The position numbers and the translations under genes were made by a program. Of a stretch of 64,000 nucleotides of DNA, positions 44,814-53,957 are shown piece after piece. Positions within the stretch are counted from its first letter, which is position 1. Every line of letters starts with the position of its first letter. This DNA comes from an uncultured Lactobacillus sp. (GTDB taxonomy: Bacteria > Bacillota > Bacilli > Lactobacillales > Lactobacillaceae): contig CALNAK010000014.1 of NCBI GenBank assembly GCA_937874185.1, forward strand, positions 124,001 to 188,000, written 5' to 3'. The notes under the pieces are model-generated. The model was not told where the DNA came from, ran no database searches, and saw only the letters and a program-made list of their open reading frames with translations.

Positions 44814-45452
44814 CTAAGCTAATTTCTTTTCTAAATATCTCATATAGTAACTAATTGGCAACGTAATAATTAGATAGAAAGCACCGACAATCAAATATGT
44901 ATTAACAGTATCGAATGTCTGTGAGGCAATCGCATTACCTTGATACATCAAATCAAATCCAGCTACGAAGGCTAGAACTGATGAATTTTTAACCAAGTTA
45001 ACAAATTGATTACCCAATGGTGGAATCACCAATTTGAAAGCCTGTGGTAAAACGATATAACGCATAGCTTTCCAGAAATTCATACCTTGTGAACGAGCTG
45101 CCTCCATTTGGCCGACATCAACTGAGTTGATACCTGCACGAACAGTTTCAGCAATAAAGGCTGAGGTATAAATTGTTAATCCAATCGTTCCGGCAGTAAA
45201 CCCATTGATCTTGACTACATACAACGGAATTACTAGATAGAAGAACATTGTGATAACCAATAATGGAATGTTACGGAAAATTTCGACGTAGACATTCCCG
45301 ACGATTCTCAAAAATTTGTTAGGAACAACTTCAAGGATGGCGAACAATGAACCAATAATTAAACTGAAGAACAAGGCTAATACACTAGATAATAGTGTCC
45401 AGCCGAATCCATTGATAAAGGCACTCCAGTTATTCGTTAATAGATTAATCAT
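44814..45452 (-). CDS. Polar amino-acid ABC transporter permease 1
   Basis: A 212-residue permease of the same family with MEAARSQGMNFWKAMRYIVLPQ as EAA loop. ATG 45452 is preceded by AAGGAGG and overlaps the end of the binding-protein gene; the frame to 45494 would lie deep inside that gene. Pairs with permease 2 to form the membrane channel. Confidence 0.88.
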   Translation of the reverse strand: MINLLTNNWSAFINGFGWTLLSSVLALFFSLIIGSLFAILEVVPNKFLRIVGNVYVEIFRNIPLLVITMFFYLVIPLYVVKINGFTAGTIGLTIYTSAFIAETVRAGINSVDVGQMEAARSQGMNFWKAMRYIVLPQAFKLVIPPLGNQFVNLVKNSSVLAFVAGFDLMYQGNAIASQTFDTVNTYLIVGAFYLIITLPISYYMRYLEKKLA

Positions 45453-46275
45453 TGCGTAGCACCTCCTTATAGTTGAATCCAGGTACATTACCAAACCATT
45501 TCTTGATTAGTTTGTTATAGGTACCATCTTTGATAACTTCATTTAAAGCTTTGTTAGTCGCATTTTTGAAGTCAGTTTGACCTTTATTGATACCAATACC
45601 ATAAGGTTCAGTAGTGAAGGCCTTACCTTGCAACTTATAGCCCGGATTCTTAACAGCCATACCAGCCAAAATAACGTTATCAGTCGTTAACGCATCACCT
45701 TGACCAGATTTCAACGCTGTCAAAGCTTGCGCATAATCTGGTAGTTGTAAAACACGAGCCTTTGGAGCAAATTTTTTAACATTTTGAACAGAGTTAGATC
45801 CGACAACTCCGATAATAGTTTTATTATTTAAATCTTGAACCTTTTTAATTGGTGAATCATTCTTGACCAAAATAGATTGTCCAGCATCAAAATATGAATC
45901 TGAGAAATCCAAGATTTTTTTACGATCCGGCGTTATGGTCATTGTAGCGATGATAGCATCAATGTTACCGTTCTTTAATAGTGGAATACGAGATTGTGAT
46001 GTAACGGTCACGAACTTAGCTTTGGCATCTTTACCCAGCATCTTCTTAGTAATTGCTGTAGCAAGATCAATTTCGAATCCCTTTTCTTTACCATCTTTAA
46101 CATCAATCAAGCCTAATAATTTAGTATCACCTTTGACACCCCAAGTAACAGTCTTAGATTTCTTATCGTTCTCTAGGACATTTTGTGAGGACAAAGACTT
46201 TGAACCACAGCCAGTCAATGTTAGGACTAGGAGTAAAGAAGTGATAACTAATGCTAAATATTTCAATCGTTTCAT
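45445..46275 (-). CDS. Amino-acid-binding lipoprotein of the ABC importer
   Basis: A 276-residue type F binding protein with lipobox LTGC near residue 22. The segments GFEIDLATAITKKMLG, ATMTITPDRKKILDFSDSYFDAGQSI and GVVGSNSVQNVKKF are typical of glutamate/glutamine/aspartate binding proteins. It delivers substrate to the two permeases; the exact amino acid cannot be read. Confidence 0.88.
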   Translation of the reverse strand: MKRLKYLALVITSLLLVLTLTGCGSKSLSSQNVLENDKKSKTVTWGVKGDTKLLGLIDVKDGKEKGFEIDLATAITKKMLGKDAKAKFVTVTSQSRIPLLKNGNIDAIIATMTITPDRKKILDFSDSYFDAGQSILVKNDSPIKKVQDLNNKTIIGVVGSNSVQNVKKFAPKARVLQLPDYAQALTALKSGQGDALTTDNVILAGMAVKNPGYKLQGKAFTTEPYGIGINKGQTDFKNATNKALNEVIKDGTYNKLIKKWFGNVPGFNYKEVLRND

Positions 46276-46287
46276 TATCTGTACCCC

Positions 46288-47025
46288 CTAGTGTTTGATA
46301 ATCTTACTTAGGAACTTTCTCGCACGATCATTGGTTGGGTGGTCAAAGAAGACATCCTTAGGATCATCTTCCAAAATTTGACCTTGATCCATGAAAATAA
46401 CTCTATTAGCAACTTCTTCAGCGAAACCCATTTCGTGAGTAACAATTAGAGAAGTCATATCGCTTTGACTTGTAACGTATTTAATAACACCCAATACATC
46501 ATCGATCATTTCAGGATCAAGCGCACTTGTAGGTTCGTCAAAAAGCATGCAACGTGGCTTCATGGCTAATGATCTAGCAATAGCTACACGTTGTTTTTGA
46601 CCACCGGAAATTTGTGATGGCATGTTATGCGCCTTGTCAGCTAAACCAACACGGTCCAACAATGCCATAGCGTTCTTTTTATTTTCTTCCTCATTCAATT
46701 TCAAAACGATTCTTGGAGCTAGCATGACATTTTCCAAAACATCCTTGTTGGCATAAAGGTTAAAATGTTGAAATACCATACCGACATCTTTTCTAATACG
46801 ATTAATATCGGTTGATTTTTCAGCAATGTCACGACCGTTAACAATCAATTGGCCTTTTTGAATAGTTTCCAACCCATTAACAGTTCTAGCTAGAGTACTT
46901 TTACCAGAACCAGAAGGACCGATTAGAACAACGGTCTCTCCTTTGTCAATTTTTAGATTAATATCTTTTAGAGCATGGAACTCTCCGTAATATTTTTGCA
47001 CGTCGCGAAATTCAATCATTGACAT
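46288..47025 (-). CDS. glnQ: Polar amino-acid ABC transporter ATPase
   Basis: A 245-residue ATPase with Walker A GPSGSGKST, signature ISGGQKQR, Walker B MLFDEPTSALDPE and VTHEMGF, all typical of GlnQ-type ATPases. First gene of the operon. Of the in-frame starts I chose ATG 47025 behind AGGAAGGGG; the 47046 ATG places that site in the gene. Confidence 0.9.
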   Translation of the reverse strand: MSMIEFRDVQKYYGEFHALKDINLKIDKGETVVLIGPSGSGKSTLARTVNGLETIQKGQLIVNGRDIAEKSTDINRIRKDVGMVFQHFNLYANKDVLENVMLAPRIVLKLNEEENKKNAMALLDRVGLADKAHNMPSQISGGQKQRVAIARSLAMKPRCMLFDEPTSALDPEMIDDVLGVIKYVTSQSDMTSLIVTHEMGFAEEVANRVIFMDQGQILEDDPKDVFFDHPTNDRARKFLSKIIKH

Positions 47026-47252
47026 AATTTTAATCCCCTTCCTCATTTATGATTTCATAGAATAGATTTTCCTAAAAACTTTATTAAGAAAATTCTAATG
47101 TTTATTTTAACTTTTGGCAACAAAAATCGTTCTTGTGAAATTATTGTTCGTCTTTATACTGATTGGATATTTATACATAAAAACTGTAACACCAACGTTG
47201 TCAGGATTATAACAATTGTAACTGGATATTAAAAAATATTTTCCGAACAAAT

Positions 47253-47290
47253 AAAAACTCCAACTAATTAGAATTTAGTTGGAGTTTTTT
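47253..47290. terminator. Bidirectional intrinsic terminator
   Basis: ACTCCAACTAA (47257-47267) pairs with TTAGTTGGAGT (47275-47285), with A and T runs outside. It can end the minus-strand ABC permease transcript after the structured element at 47338. Confidence 0.8.
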
Positions 47291-47337
47291 AATTTAAAGA
47301 GATTTGTTGAGGATCTCATAACTAATAATACTTATTA

Positions 47338-47421
47338 AGGGGGGAAGTGCTCCTCGTTTCCGAGAAGCTGCGATCGAAAGGTTATAACCCGCCGATTGCA
47401 GTTCCCCGGAAGGAACTGAAA
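47338..47421 (-). ncRNA. Unidentified GC-richer structured element, 3' of the BceB-type permease
   Basis: A compact block that stands out from its AT-rich surroundings. It can form GGGGAA/TTCCCC as closing stem, CTCG/CGAG, CTGCGATCG with CGATTGCAG capped by the palindrome GGTTATAACC, and CAGTTCC/GGAACTG. It begins 4 nt from the stop of the permease gene and precedes the terminator. I cannot match it to a known RNA class, and it is not family A or B. Confidence 0.4.
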
Positions 47422-47425
47422 CTAT

Positions 47426-49216
47426 TTATTTAAGCACGATTTTCTTGTAGAGATATCTAGTTAGGAAGTAATAAGCTAGATAAAGTACTAAGAAAATAGC
47501 GAATGGAATCTCAATATGTGCATATGGTTTGTAGAGTATTTTGACAAATAATTGCAATCCAATCAACACATGGACAATTCCTAAGATAGCTGGAACTGAA
47601 AATAATATAGCAATTTCTTTATTGATAGCTGAACGTAAAATCTTTTGTTGAGTACCAATCTTGTAAAGCATGTTATAACGCTTAACATCACCATTAGCAC
47701 CAGACAAGATTTTGAACATTAAACAACTTGCTAACATTGCTAAGAAAGCAATTCCGAGGAAGAATCCCATGAATTCTAGTCCTGAGAAGAAACCATTGAT
47801 CAATGTATATGAACTATATTTATCGCCACCGGCATCTTTCAACGATGGATAACGTGTTATTTCAGCTTTAGAAATTTGCTTAATAACAGGTAGATTATCC
47901 TTGAATGAGTTTGTTTTAACTAAAACAAGACTTGAACCCTTAGCGTTGACTGCGTTATATTCCGCATCACCAACAAAAGAAACTTTCATTGTACGTTGAC
48001 TTGGTAAACGTGCATTCATTAATTCATATTGAGCATTAGTATTTTTAGCAGGATCATTTGAAGTTTTTAACTTAAATTGCATTGTTTCGGTATTCATTTG
48101 AGCGTAACCAATTGGTTGTTTTTTAAATTCACTTGCTCGATAATAAATATTTTGACCATCAATTTTGTAGTTATAAGTATCTTTCTTTTCAATGTTCAAG
48201 CTCTTCAAACGTTTTGTTTGAGCAGCGTCTGGATTAGTAATTTGAACATCATAGTAATTTTGACCATTAACAACATTGTCAATTTGATTATTAAAACCAA
48301 GTCCAACGGTAATAGCACCCAATGCTAAAGCAAACATCATTGAAACCATTGCTAAAATCTTTGTGTAATCATTAATTCTGAAACTTAATTGTGAAAGTGT
48401 AAAATTGTTCAAACCTTTTTGTGAATACTTAGTATTCTTCTTCAACATAACCAAAACAGCAGTTACGAATGAATTTATTGTGAAGTAAGTACCACCTACG
48501 ATTGTTACTAAGGCAATTGGAATTCCCATCATAATAAATCCGGGATTATTTCCGGCATACCACATTGCAAAGTAACCAATTGCTAGCAGAATCAATCCTA
48601 AAACAGCTTGAATAGATTTCATAACGCCGTTACGCTTAATTTTAACCGGTTGGCTATCACGATTTAGTAAAGTTAGAACCTTACTACGACGAAGTGAGAT
48701 GGAATTTTTAATAGCTGAAAACATGAAGATAACCACGAAGAAAAGTAATGTCCATAGGAACGCTGGTAAATAAAAACTACTAAAGTGTTTAACTTGCATA
48801 TCCAGAGCGCTGATCAACCAGCGACTGACAAAGCCAGTTGCGACGATTCCAATCAAAGTACCGATAATAGTTGAGATGGCACCAATTGCAAATGTTTCTA
48901 CGAAAATCATTTTGGAAATTTTACTACTCTTAGCACCAAGCATCATGAACATTCCATATTCTTTTTGACGCATGCTTAGTAGGAATGTGTTGGCATAATT
49001 AACATAAACTATTGTGATGATTGCTAACAAAACAATCCCGAAACCAAAGATAAAACTAGTTGCTGAAGCTGGGGAGTTTGAACTCAAGAAAGCTTGGTTC
49101 GTTGCTAAAGACATGAACATGTAGAAAATTGCTGAAGCAATCATCAAACCAGAGAACAGCACACTGTAATCACGAATGCGGTGCTTAATTCCGCTTAAAG
49201 CCAATTTGTTTAACAT
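47426..49216 (-). CDS. BceB-type ABC transporter permease (FtsX family)
   Basis: A 596-residue permease with about ten helices in the BceB layout: MRQKEYGMFMMLGAKSSKISKMIFVE coupling loop after helix 2, and a large extracytoplasmic domain between helices 7 and 8 (about 310-480). Such transporters sense and detoxify cell-wall peptide antibiotics. Length is slightly below the usual 620-660. No histidine kinase or response regulator gene is adjacent. Confidence 0.86.
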   Translation of the reverse strand: MLNKLALSGIKHRIRDYSVLFSGLMIASAIFYMFMSLATNQAFLSSNSPASATSFIFGFGIVLLAIITIVYVNYANTFLLSMRQKEYGMFMMLGAKSSKISKMIFVETFAIGAISTIIGTLIGIVATGFVSRWLISALDMQVKHFSSFYLPAFLWTLLFFVVIFMFSAIKNSISLRRSKVLTLLNRDSQPVKIKRNGVMKSIQAVLGLILLAIGYFAMWYAGNNPGFIMMGIPIALVTIVGGTYFTINSFVTAVLVMLKKNTKYSQKGLNNFTLSQLSFRINDYTKILAMVSMMFALALGAITVGLGFNNQIDNVVNGQNYYDVQITNPDAAQTKRLKSLNIEKKDTYNYKIDGQNIYYRASEFKKQPIGYAQMNTETMQFKLKTSNDPAKNTNAQYELMNARLPSQRTMKVSFVGDAEYNAVNAKGSSLVLVKTNSFKDNLPVIKQISKAEITRYPSLKDAGGDKYSSYTLINGFFSGLEFMGFFLGIAFLAMLASCLMFKILSGANGDVKRYNMLYKIGTQQKILRSAINKEIAILFSVPAILGIVHVLIGLQLFVKILYKPYAHIEIPFAIFLVLYLAYYFLTRYLYKKIVLK

Positions 49217-49227
49217 AGTTTCCTCCC

Positions 49228-49980
49228 CTATTCTGCAAATGTTCCTAATGAATCTAGGATTTCTTGATAATACTCGGCACGTGATGAATCTTCTTTCTTC
49301 AATTCCTGACCAATTTCACCATCTTTGATGAAAAGAATACGATCACAGAAACTAGCTGAGAATGGATCATGCGTTACAAGTAAAATTGAAACATTATCTT
49401 CACGATTGATTTTTGTCAATGTGTCTAACAATGCTCTAGCACTCTTAGAATCTAGTGCACCGGTTGGTTCATCACCAAAGACGATCGATGGTTCATGGAC
49501 CAAAGCACGGGCAGCCGCAACACGTTGTTTTTGACCACCAGATAATTCTGTTGGATAGTGATTTAAAATATCAGTCAAACCTAATTTTTCAGAAATACTC
49601 ATAACGGCTGGCTTAATTTTTTTAACAGACGCATTTTGTAAGGCTAATGGTAAAGCAATATTTTCATAGGCTGTTAAATTTTCTAGTAGATTGAAATCTT
49701 GAAAAATGAAACCAATCTTCTTAGAACGGAAATCAGCCATTTGATTGTTATTTAGTTTAGTAATATCTTGGCCAGCAATTTGAACTTGACCACTTGTAGG
49801 TGTGTCTAATGTAGATAGAATATTTAGAAGTGTTGTTTTACCTGATCCTGAAGCACCCATAATTCCAACGAATTCGCCAGGTTTTACTTCAAAGTTAACA
49901 TCAGATAAGGCCTTGAATTGTTTTTCTCCAGCCTTTCCATAAATCTTTTCAACATTTTTTACTTCAACGATTTTTTGCAT
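49228..49980 (-). CDS. BceA-type ABC transporter ATPase
   Basis: A 250-residue ATPase with Walker A GASGSGKTT, signature LSGGQKQR, Walker B IVFGDEPTGALD and VTHDPFSASFCDR, typical of the peptide-antibiotic resistance group. It lies 11 nt before the permease gene and forms a pair with it. Confidence 0.88.
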   Translation of the reverse strand: MQKIVEVKNVEKIYGKAGEKQFKALSDVNFEVKPGEFVGIMGASGSGKTTLLNILSTLDTPTSGQVQIAGQDITKLNNNQMADFRSKKIGFIFQDFNLLENLTAYENIALPLALQNASVKKIKPAVMSISEKLGLTDILNHYPTELSGGQKQRVAAARALVHEPSIVFGDEPTGALDSKSARALLDTLTKINREDNVSILLVTHDPFSASFCDRILFIKDGEIGQELKKEDSSRAEYYQEILDSLGTFAE

Positions 49981-50174
49981 TTGAACTTCCCTCCATTTGA
50001 TATATCTATCATAACTGCTCAGCTATTTTGGGTCGTTCGATTCTCCTTACATTTTCTTACACTTTTGTAAGTCGTCGTTATATCGTAATATTTATTTATT
50101 ACTAACCGCCGATATCAGCTAAGTATTAATATTTGTTGTACACTTAAAGGAAATGATTTAGAGGAGTGATTCAA

Positions 50175-51026
50175 TTGAAGGATAAAATCACAGTAGTTTC
50201 TGACGTTCACGGTAATATCACTGCTCTAAAGGCTGTTTTGAATGATGCTGAAAAAAATAATGCCACCGAGGTTTGGTCTCTTGGCGACATTGCTATTGGT
50301 GGATCTTCAACTGAAGAATGTTTTCAACTATTGGATGAAGTTAATACGACCCAATATTTAATGGGTAACTGGGAGTCTGCTTATCTTTCAGTCATTGCCA
50401 CACAGAGCGTTGATTTGGATAATCCTAGCCAAATTTACTTTGCCAATCTAGTTCAGTATGAACGAGAACATTTCTCAGATATTCGTGAAAAACAAATCAA
50501 GAACCTTCCTATGATTGGTCAAAAGAAATTACAGGGACTTAACTTCTCATTAACACATAATTTACCTGACTCAAATCGTGGCCATTCTCTCTTCGCTTTT
50601 CGGGAACAAAAGAACTTTGACGAATTAGATTTTGATAAAGACATGGACGTTGCACTCTATGGTCACACTCATACACCATTATGGCGTTTCACGACTGAAG
50701 GACAGATGATTCTAAATCCTGGTTCCGTTGGCCAACCTTGGTACAGTCGCAAAAAATTAATGCGCAACCGTGATGCCAGTTATCTACTATTAACTATAGT
50801 TGATGGAAAAATTGAAGATGTGGACTTCCGTCGGATTCCTTTTGATATTCAAGCTGAATTAAATCATGCCAAAAATTTAGGCTTCCCCTATCCTGAACTT
50901 TATAAAGAACTATTAACTACCGGCCACGCCTCAACTCATGACAGAGTTAAATTGGAAAAAATCAACCAAGAAAACAATTATCGTCAAAAGACTAAGAAGT
51001 TTCTTATTGACTTATCCAAGCAATAA
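50175..51026 (+). CDS. Metallophosphoesterase (YfcE/calcineurin-like)
   Basis: A 283-residue metal-dependent phosphoesterase with SDVHGN, the GD pair in LGDIA, GNWE, GHTHTP and NPGSVGQP motifs. Substrate unknown; related proteins hydrolyse phosphodiesters or phosphoproteins. I chose the TTG at 50175 since GAGGAG lies 8 nt upstream; a GTG at 50166 overlaps that site. The next gene is a second phosphoesterase on the same strand. Confidence 0.85.
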   Translation: MKDKITVVSDVHGNITALKAVLNDAEKNNATEVWSLGDIAIGGSSTEECFQLLDEVNTTQYLMGNWESAYLSVIATQSVDLDNPSQIYFANLVQYEREHFSDIREKQIKNLPMIGQKKLQGLNFSLTHNLPDSNRGHSLFAFREQKNFDELDFDKDMDVALYGHTHTPLWRFTTEGQMILNPGSVGQPWYSRKKLMRNRDASYLLLTIVDGKIEDVDFRRIPFDIQAELNHAKNLGFPYPELYKELLTTGHASTHDRVKLEKINQENNYRQKTKKFLIDLSKQ

Positions 51027-51085
51027 AGGTTAATTTGAACTAAAATTTATTACAAATAATTTGATAATTGTCGAGGAGTATTCTT

Positions 51086-52018
51086 ATGATTGACGACATT
51101 TTAAAAACAATTGAAAAATACAATAACATTATTATTCTAAGACATCAGAATCCTGATCCTGATGCCATTGGATCTCAAGCCGGTTTAGCCGCTATCTTAA
51201 AGGCCGAGTATCCTCAAAAGAATATCTATATAACAGGAATCGACTTACCTGTCCTCAATTGGATTGGCAAAATGCAGGTTATTCCTGCAGAAACTTTTAA
51301 AGATGCTTTGGTAATTGCGGTCGATACTGCTAATTCCAGACGAATTGATAATTGTGGCGACTATTTAAGGGCCGCCCAAATTATTAAAATTGATCATCAT
51401 CCCAATGTTGATCCTTTTGGTGATATTAATTGGGTCGATGACTCTTTTTCTAGTTGTGCCGAAATGATTTTTTCATTTACAGAACAGATTCCTAATTTTA
51501 AACTGACTAAAGAAATTGCTGAAAAACTCTACGCTGGAATAATTGGCGATACGGTTCGCTTCTTAAATGGAGAAACTAGTTATCGTACATTAATTACTTC
51601 TGCCAAATTAGCCAAAACAGGCATCGATATTTCTAAAATAAGTTTGCACGAAGATGAAATGTCCCTTCAAGTAGCCCGTTTGGAAGCTTATATTTTGGAA
51701 AATCTCAAAATTACTGACTCCGGATTCGGCTATATTATTATTCGCAAAGATAAACTAGAGTCATTCAATTTAGATGAGGGTGAACTTGACCATGCCGTTC
51801 CTCTAATAGGCCGCATCAACAAAGTTCACAACTGGATTGTCGTTAGTGAAAAGGACCCTAACCGATTCCGAGTTAATCTTCGTTCAAAGTGTGTATCTAT
51901 TAACGACATTGCTGAAAAATACGGCGGTGGCGGGCATCCGTTGGCCAGTGGAGCTTACGTTGGCAGTATGGATGAAGTTAATCGTTTAATTAGTGATATG
52001 GATAATTTGAATAAATAA
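51086..52018 (+). CDS. nrnA: DHH-family phosphoesterase, NrnA-like oligoribonuclease
   Basis: A 310-residue DHH/DHHA1 protein. Metal-binding motifs QNPDPDAIGSQ, AVDTANSRR and DHHPN mark the DHH domain, and GGGGHPLASGA the DHHA1 substrate-binding domain. NrnA-type enzymes degrade nano-RNA and pAp. ATG 51086 follows GAGGAG; the upstream in-frame start at 51068 overlaps that site. Confidence 0.88.
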   Translation: MIDDILKTIEKYNNIIILRHQNPDPDAIGSQAGLAAILKAEYPQKNIYITGIDLPVLNWIGKMQVIPAETFKDALVIAVDTANSRRIDNCGDYLRAAQIIKIDHHPNVDPFGDINWVDDSFSSCAEMIFSFTEQIPNFKLTKEIAEKLYAGIIGDTVRFLNGETSYRTLITSAKLAKTGIDISKISLHEDEMSLQVARLEAYILENLKITDSGFGYIIIRKDKLESFNLDEGELDHAVPLIGRINKVHNWIVVSEKDPNRFRVNLRSKCVSINDIAEKYGGGGHPLASGAYVGSMDEVNRLISDMDNLNK

Positions 52019-52031
52019 ACTTGTAGCAAAA

Positions 52032-52076
52032 TAAAAGACGACCACAATTCGTATTATGAATTGTGGTCGTCTTGCG
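52032..52076. terminator. Bidirectional terminator
   Basis: A perfect 16-bp stem (52035-52050 with 52058-52073). On the minus strand it follows repeat A6 and is followed by TTTTATTTT, so it ends the XRE transcript as well as nrnA. Confidence 0.8.
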
Positions 52077-52095
52077 TTAATACTCGAATTTTGAC

Positions 52096-52222
52096 GATGT
52101 TCTAAACGAGTTACGAGCAACAGATTCCTGTGCTTTGCTACAGACTAGAAATCGCACGCAGAATCGCGTGCAATTCCTAGCCTTAGGCAAATGCTCAGAA
52201 TCTAACCGTTGCTCTCCACTCT
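52096..52222 (-). repeat. Structured 3'-UTR repeat, family A copy 6
   Basis: Minus-strand copy with AGCAAC/GTTGCT (52213-52208 with 52121-52116), AGATTC/GAATCT, CTAG/CTAG and an apical GCACGC/GCGTGC. All arms differ from other copies on both sides and still pair. Its left end reads AAGAGAGTGG, so the stop codon found at this place in other copies is lost and the XRE gene runs into it. Confidence 0.85.
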
Positions 52223-53089
52223 CTTATCTCTTCTATCATAGAGCGTTTCAACAACATTTTTATTATCACGGACTAAAGTAGCCACATCTTGCGGATCAAT
52301 AAATTCAAAATTCTTCCGTTTAAGGAAAGTAAGAATTGTCGTTAGAATTTTTCGTTCGTTAGTATCTTTCCAATAATACGCATTCAAATTTAGATAGACT
52401 TCCTCATTATCTTTAGTAGTTATTTTAAGATAAAAATTCTCCATCGTATGTGTCGACATTCTACTTCCACCGCCACCACCGTTGAACGATAACTCCTTTG
52501 AAGGATTGTAACCTAATAGATTTACAATAACTTCAATGCTCTTAATATCTTTATATGATAAGAAGTTTCTGGACCCAAGATGAAATATTCCCTCAATAGG
52601 AAGAATTATTGATTTGAATCCACCATAAACATCTTCATTATCAGTTGGATAATTTAGCCCAGATTTTTCCAAAGACCAGTACGTATAATAACGTTTGAAA
52701 TCAAATGGAGAAAACCAAGCTACTAGAATATAACCTAATACTGCTCCGCCGATAGCATTGATTACGGTTAATAACACAGTTCTACCAAACAACGTAGATT
52801 GTATTATTGCCACTAATAACATGATAAAAACGATTATCAACAAGGGCCACTTATTCTTTGGTTTGCCATAATTAAATGGAAAATGTAGATAAGGTTCACC
52901 CGTAATTAATTCGTCCAAAGATATATCCAACATCCCACTAAGTGAAATCAAATTATCAATACTGGGTAAATTTTCACCTGTTTCCCACTTAGAGATAGAT
53001 TGTCTGGAAATACTTAGCGCACTGGCTAATTGTTCCTGAGATAAATCATTTTGTTTCCGATATTTAACGATATTCTTAGCTAACCCCAT
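52202..53089 (-). CDS. XRE-family regulator with membrane segments
   Basis: A 295-residue protein. The N-terminal HTH_3 domain (about 7-60) has SQEQLASALSISRQSISKWETGENLPS. Two to three helices (about 80-130) follow, and then a C-terminal domain of unknown fold with a GGGGGSR loop near residue 205. Such membrane-bound XRE proteins often control a neighbouring gene, here perhaps the membrane protein upstream. The last seven codons (K-RVESNG) lie in repeat A6, a small C-terminal extension gained when the usual TAG became AAG. Confidence 0.8.
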   Translation of the reverse strand: MGLAKNIVKYRKQNDLSQEQLASALSISRQSISKWETGENLPSIDNLISLSGMLDISLDELITGEPYLHFPFNYGKPKNKWPLLIIVFIMLLVAIIQSTLFGRTVLLTVINAIGGAVLGYILVAWFSPFDFKRYYTYWSLEKSGLNYPTDNEDVYGGFKSIILPIEGIFHLGSRNFLSYKDIKSIEVIVNLLGYNPSKELSFNGGGGGSRMSTHTMENFYLKITTKDNEEVYLNLNAYYWKDTNERKILTTILTFLKRKNFEFIDPQDVATLVRDNKNVVETLYDRRDKRVESNG

Positions 53090-53162
53090 CTAACTTTCCC
53101 CTTTTTATCCAATAAGTAAATTATACTCATTAATACAATTTATATGAATTCGATTACAAATA

Positions 53163-53200
53163 AAATCCATTGATCTGAGGGGGGATCAATGGATTTTTTT
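53163..53200 (-). terminator. Terminator of the small membrane protein gene
   Basis: ATCCATTGATC pairs with GATCAATGGAT around an 8-nt loop. It lies just after the stop at 53213, with a TTTATTT tail on the minus strand. Confidence 0.7.
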
Positions 53201-53212
53201 CAATGTCGAAAA

Positions 53213-53806
53213 TTAATAACTGAACTTCAAAGCATGATCAGTTTTATCTACAACTTGAATATCAGAGTCATCTAATTTTTTAAACAATTTATCTAATTTA
53301 GAAACAATATTTTTCCTATCCCAAACAAAATCACGTGCTGCACTAACATTGAATGATGAGCCATCTTTTAACGTGAAGGTCAGATCAATAGGATTACGAA
53401 TAACAGAGATTATGGAAGTTAAAATTGCCAAGTATCCTGTATATGGTATAGCAAGTGGTATCTCTTTAAATTTGCCCAAGTTACCAGTGACTGTAACTGA
53501 TTTAATTGAATCAAGTTTAACTGACTGCATAGGAACCGAGAATGGTGCTATTAACATTAAAGTCTTCTTACCCTTATTCGTCATATCACTATATTTGATA
53601 GTCTTTTCGTCAACTTCCCAGTAATTAAACATTGTTGGTAGTATTCTCCAGTAGTATCCAAATAGGATCCATAAGAATAACAGGATACCTAAAAAGATTG
53701 AAAGTATAGGCTTAGAGAATATCAAGGTTATCAAAAATAATAATACTCCATAAAATAAACTAAAAACTAATGGTCTATAGTTAATTCTTTTACCGAACTT
53801 TAGCAT
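53213..53806 (-). CDS. Membrane protein with two N-terminal helices, family shared with 61525-62115
   Basis: A 197-residue protein starting LKFGKRINYRPL, then a helix pair (about 12-55) and a soluble C-terminal domain with a YWEVDEKTIKYSDM strand. This resembles small membrane-anchored PH-like proteins. It is a clear paralogue of the protein at 61525 (both start MLKFGK[RK][IV]NYRPL). ATG 53806 is preceded by AGAGGA; the frame to 53854 has no good site. Function unknown. Confidence 0.65.
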   Translation of the reverse strand: MLKFGKRINYRPLVFSLFYGVLLFLITLIFSKPILSIFLGILLFLWILFGYYWRILPTMFNYWEVDEKTIKYSDMTNKGKKTLMLIAPFSVPMQSVKLDSIKSVTVTGNLGKFKEIPLAIPYTGYLAILTSIISVIRNPIDLTFTLKDGSSFNVSAARDFVWDRKNIVSKLDKLFKKLDDSDIQVVDKTDHALKFSY

Positions 53807-53957
53807 AATAATTATCCTCTTTCCAAAATCATTATTTGAGATTAGATTTAACAAAACAACCTGTTTGTGTCATTTTGCTCATCCTCTTTTCACAACTAAA
53901 TTATAGGGACGAAGCCCGGTATAATGCACGCACTTATCGGTTGCACCGTTATATAAC

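Noticed and set aside
47338..47421. The folded block as a tRNA or a plus-strand riboswitch
   Set aside because: It has no cloverleaf or T-loop sequence, and no plus-strand gene follows that it could control.
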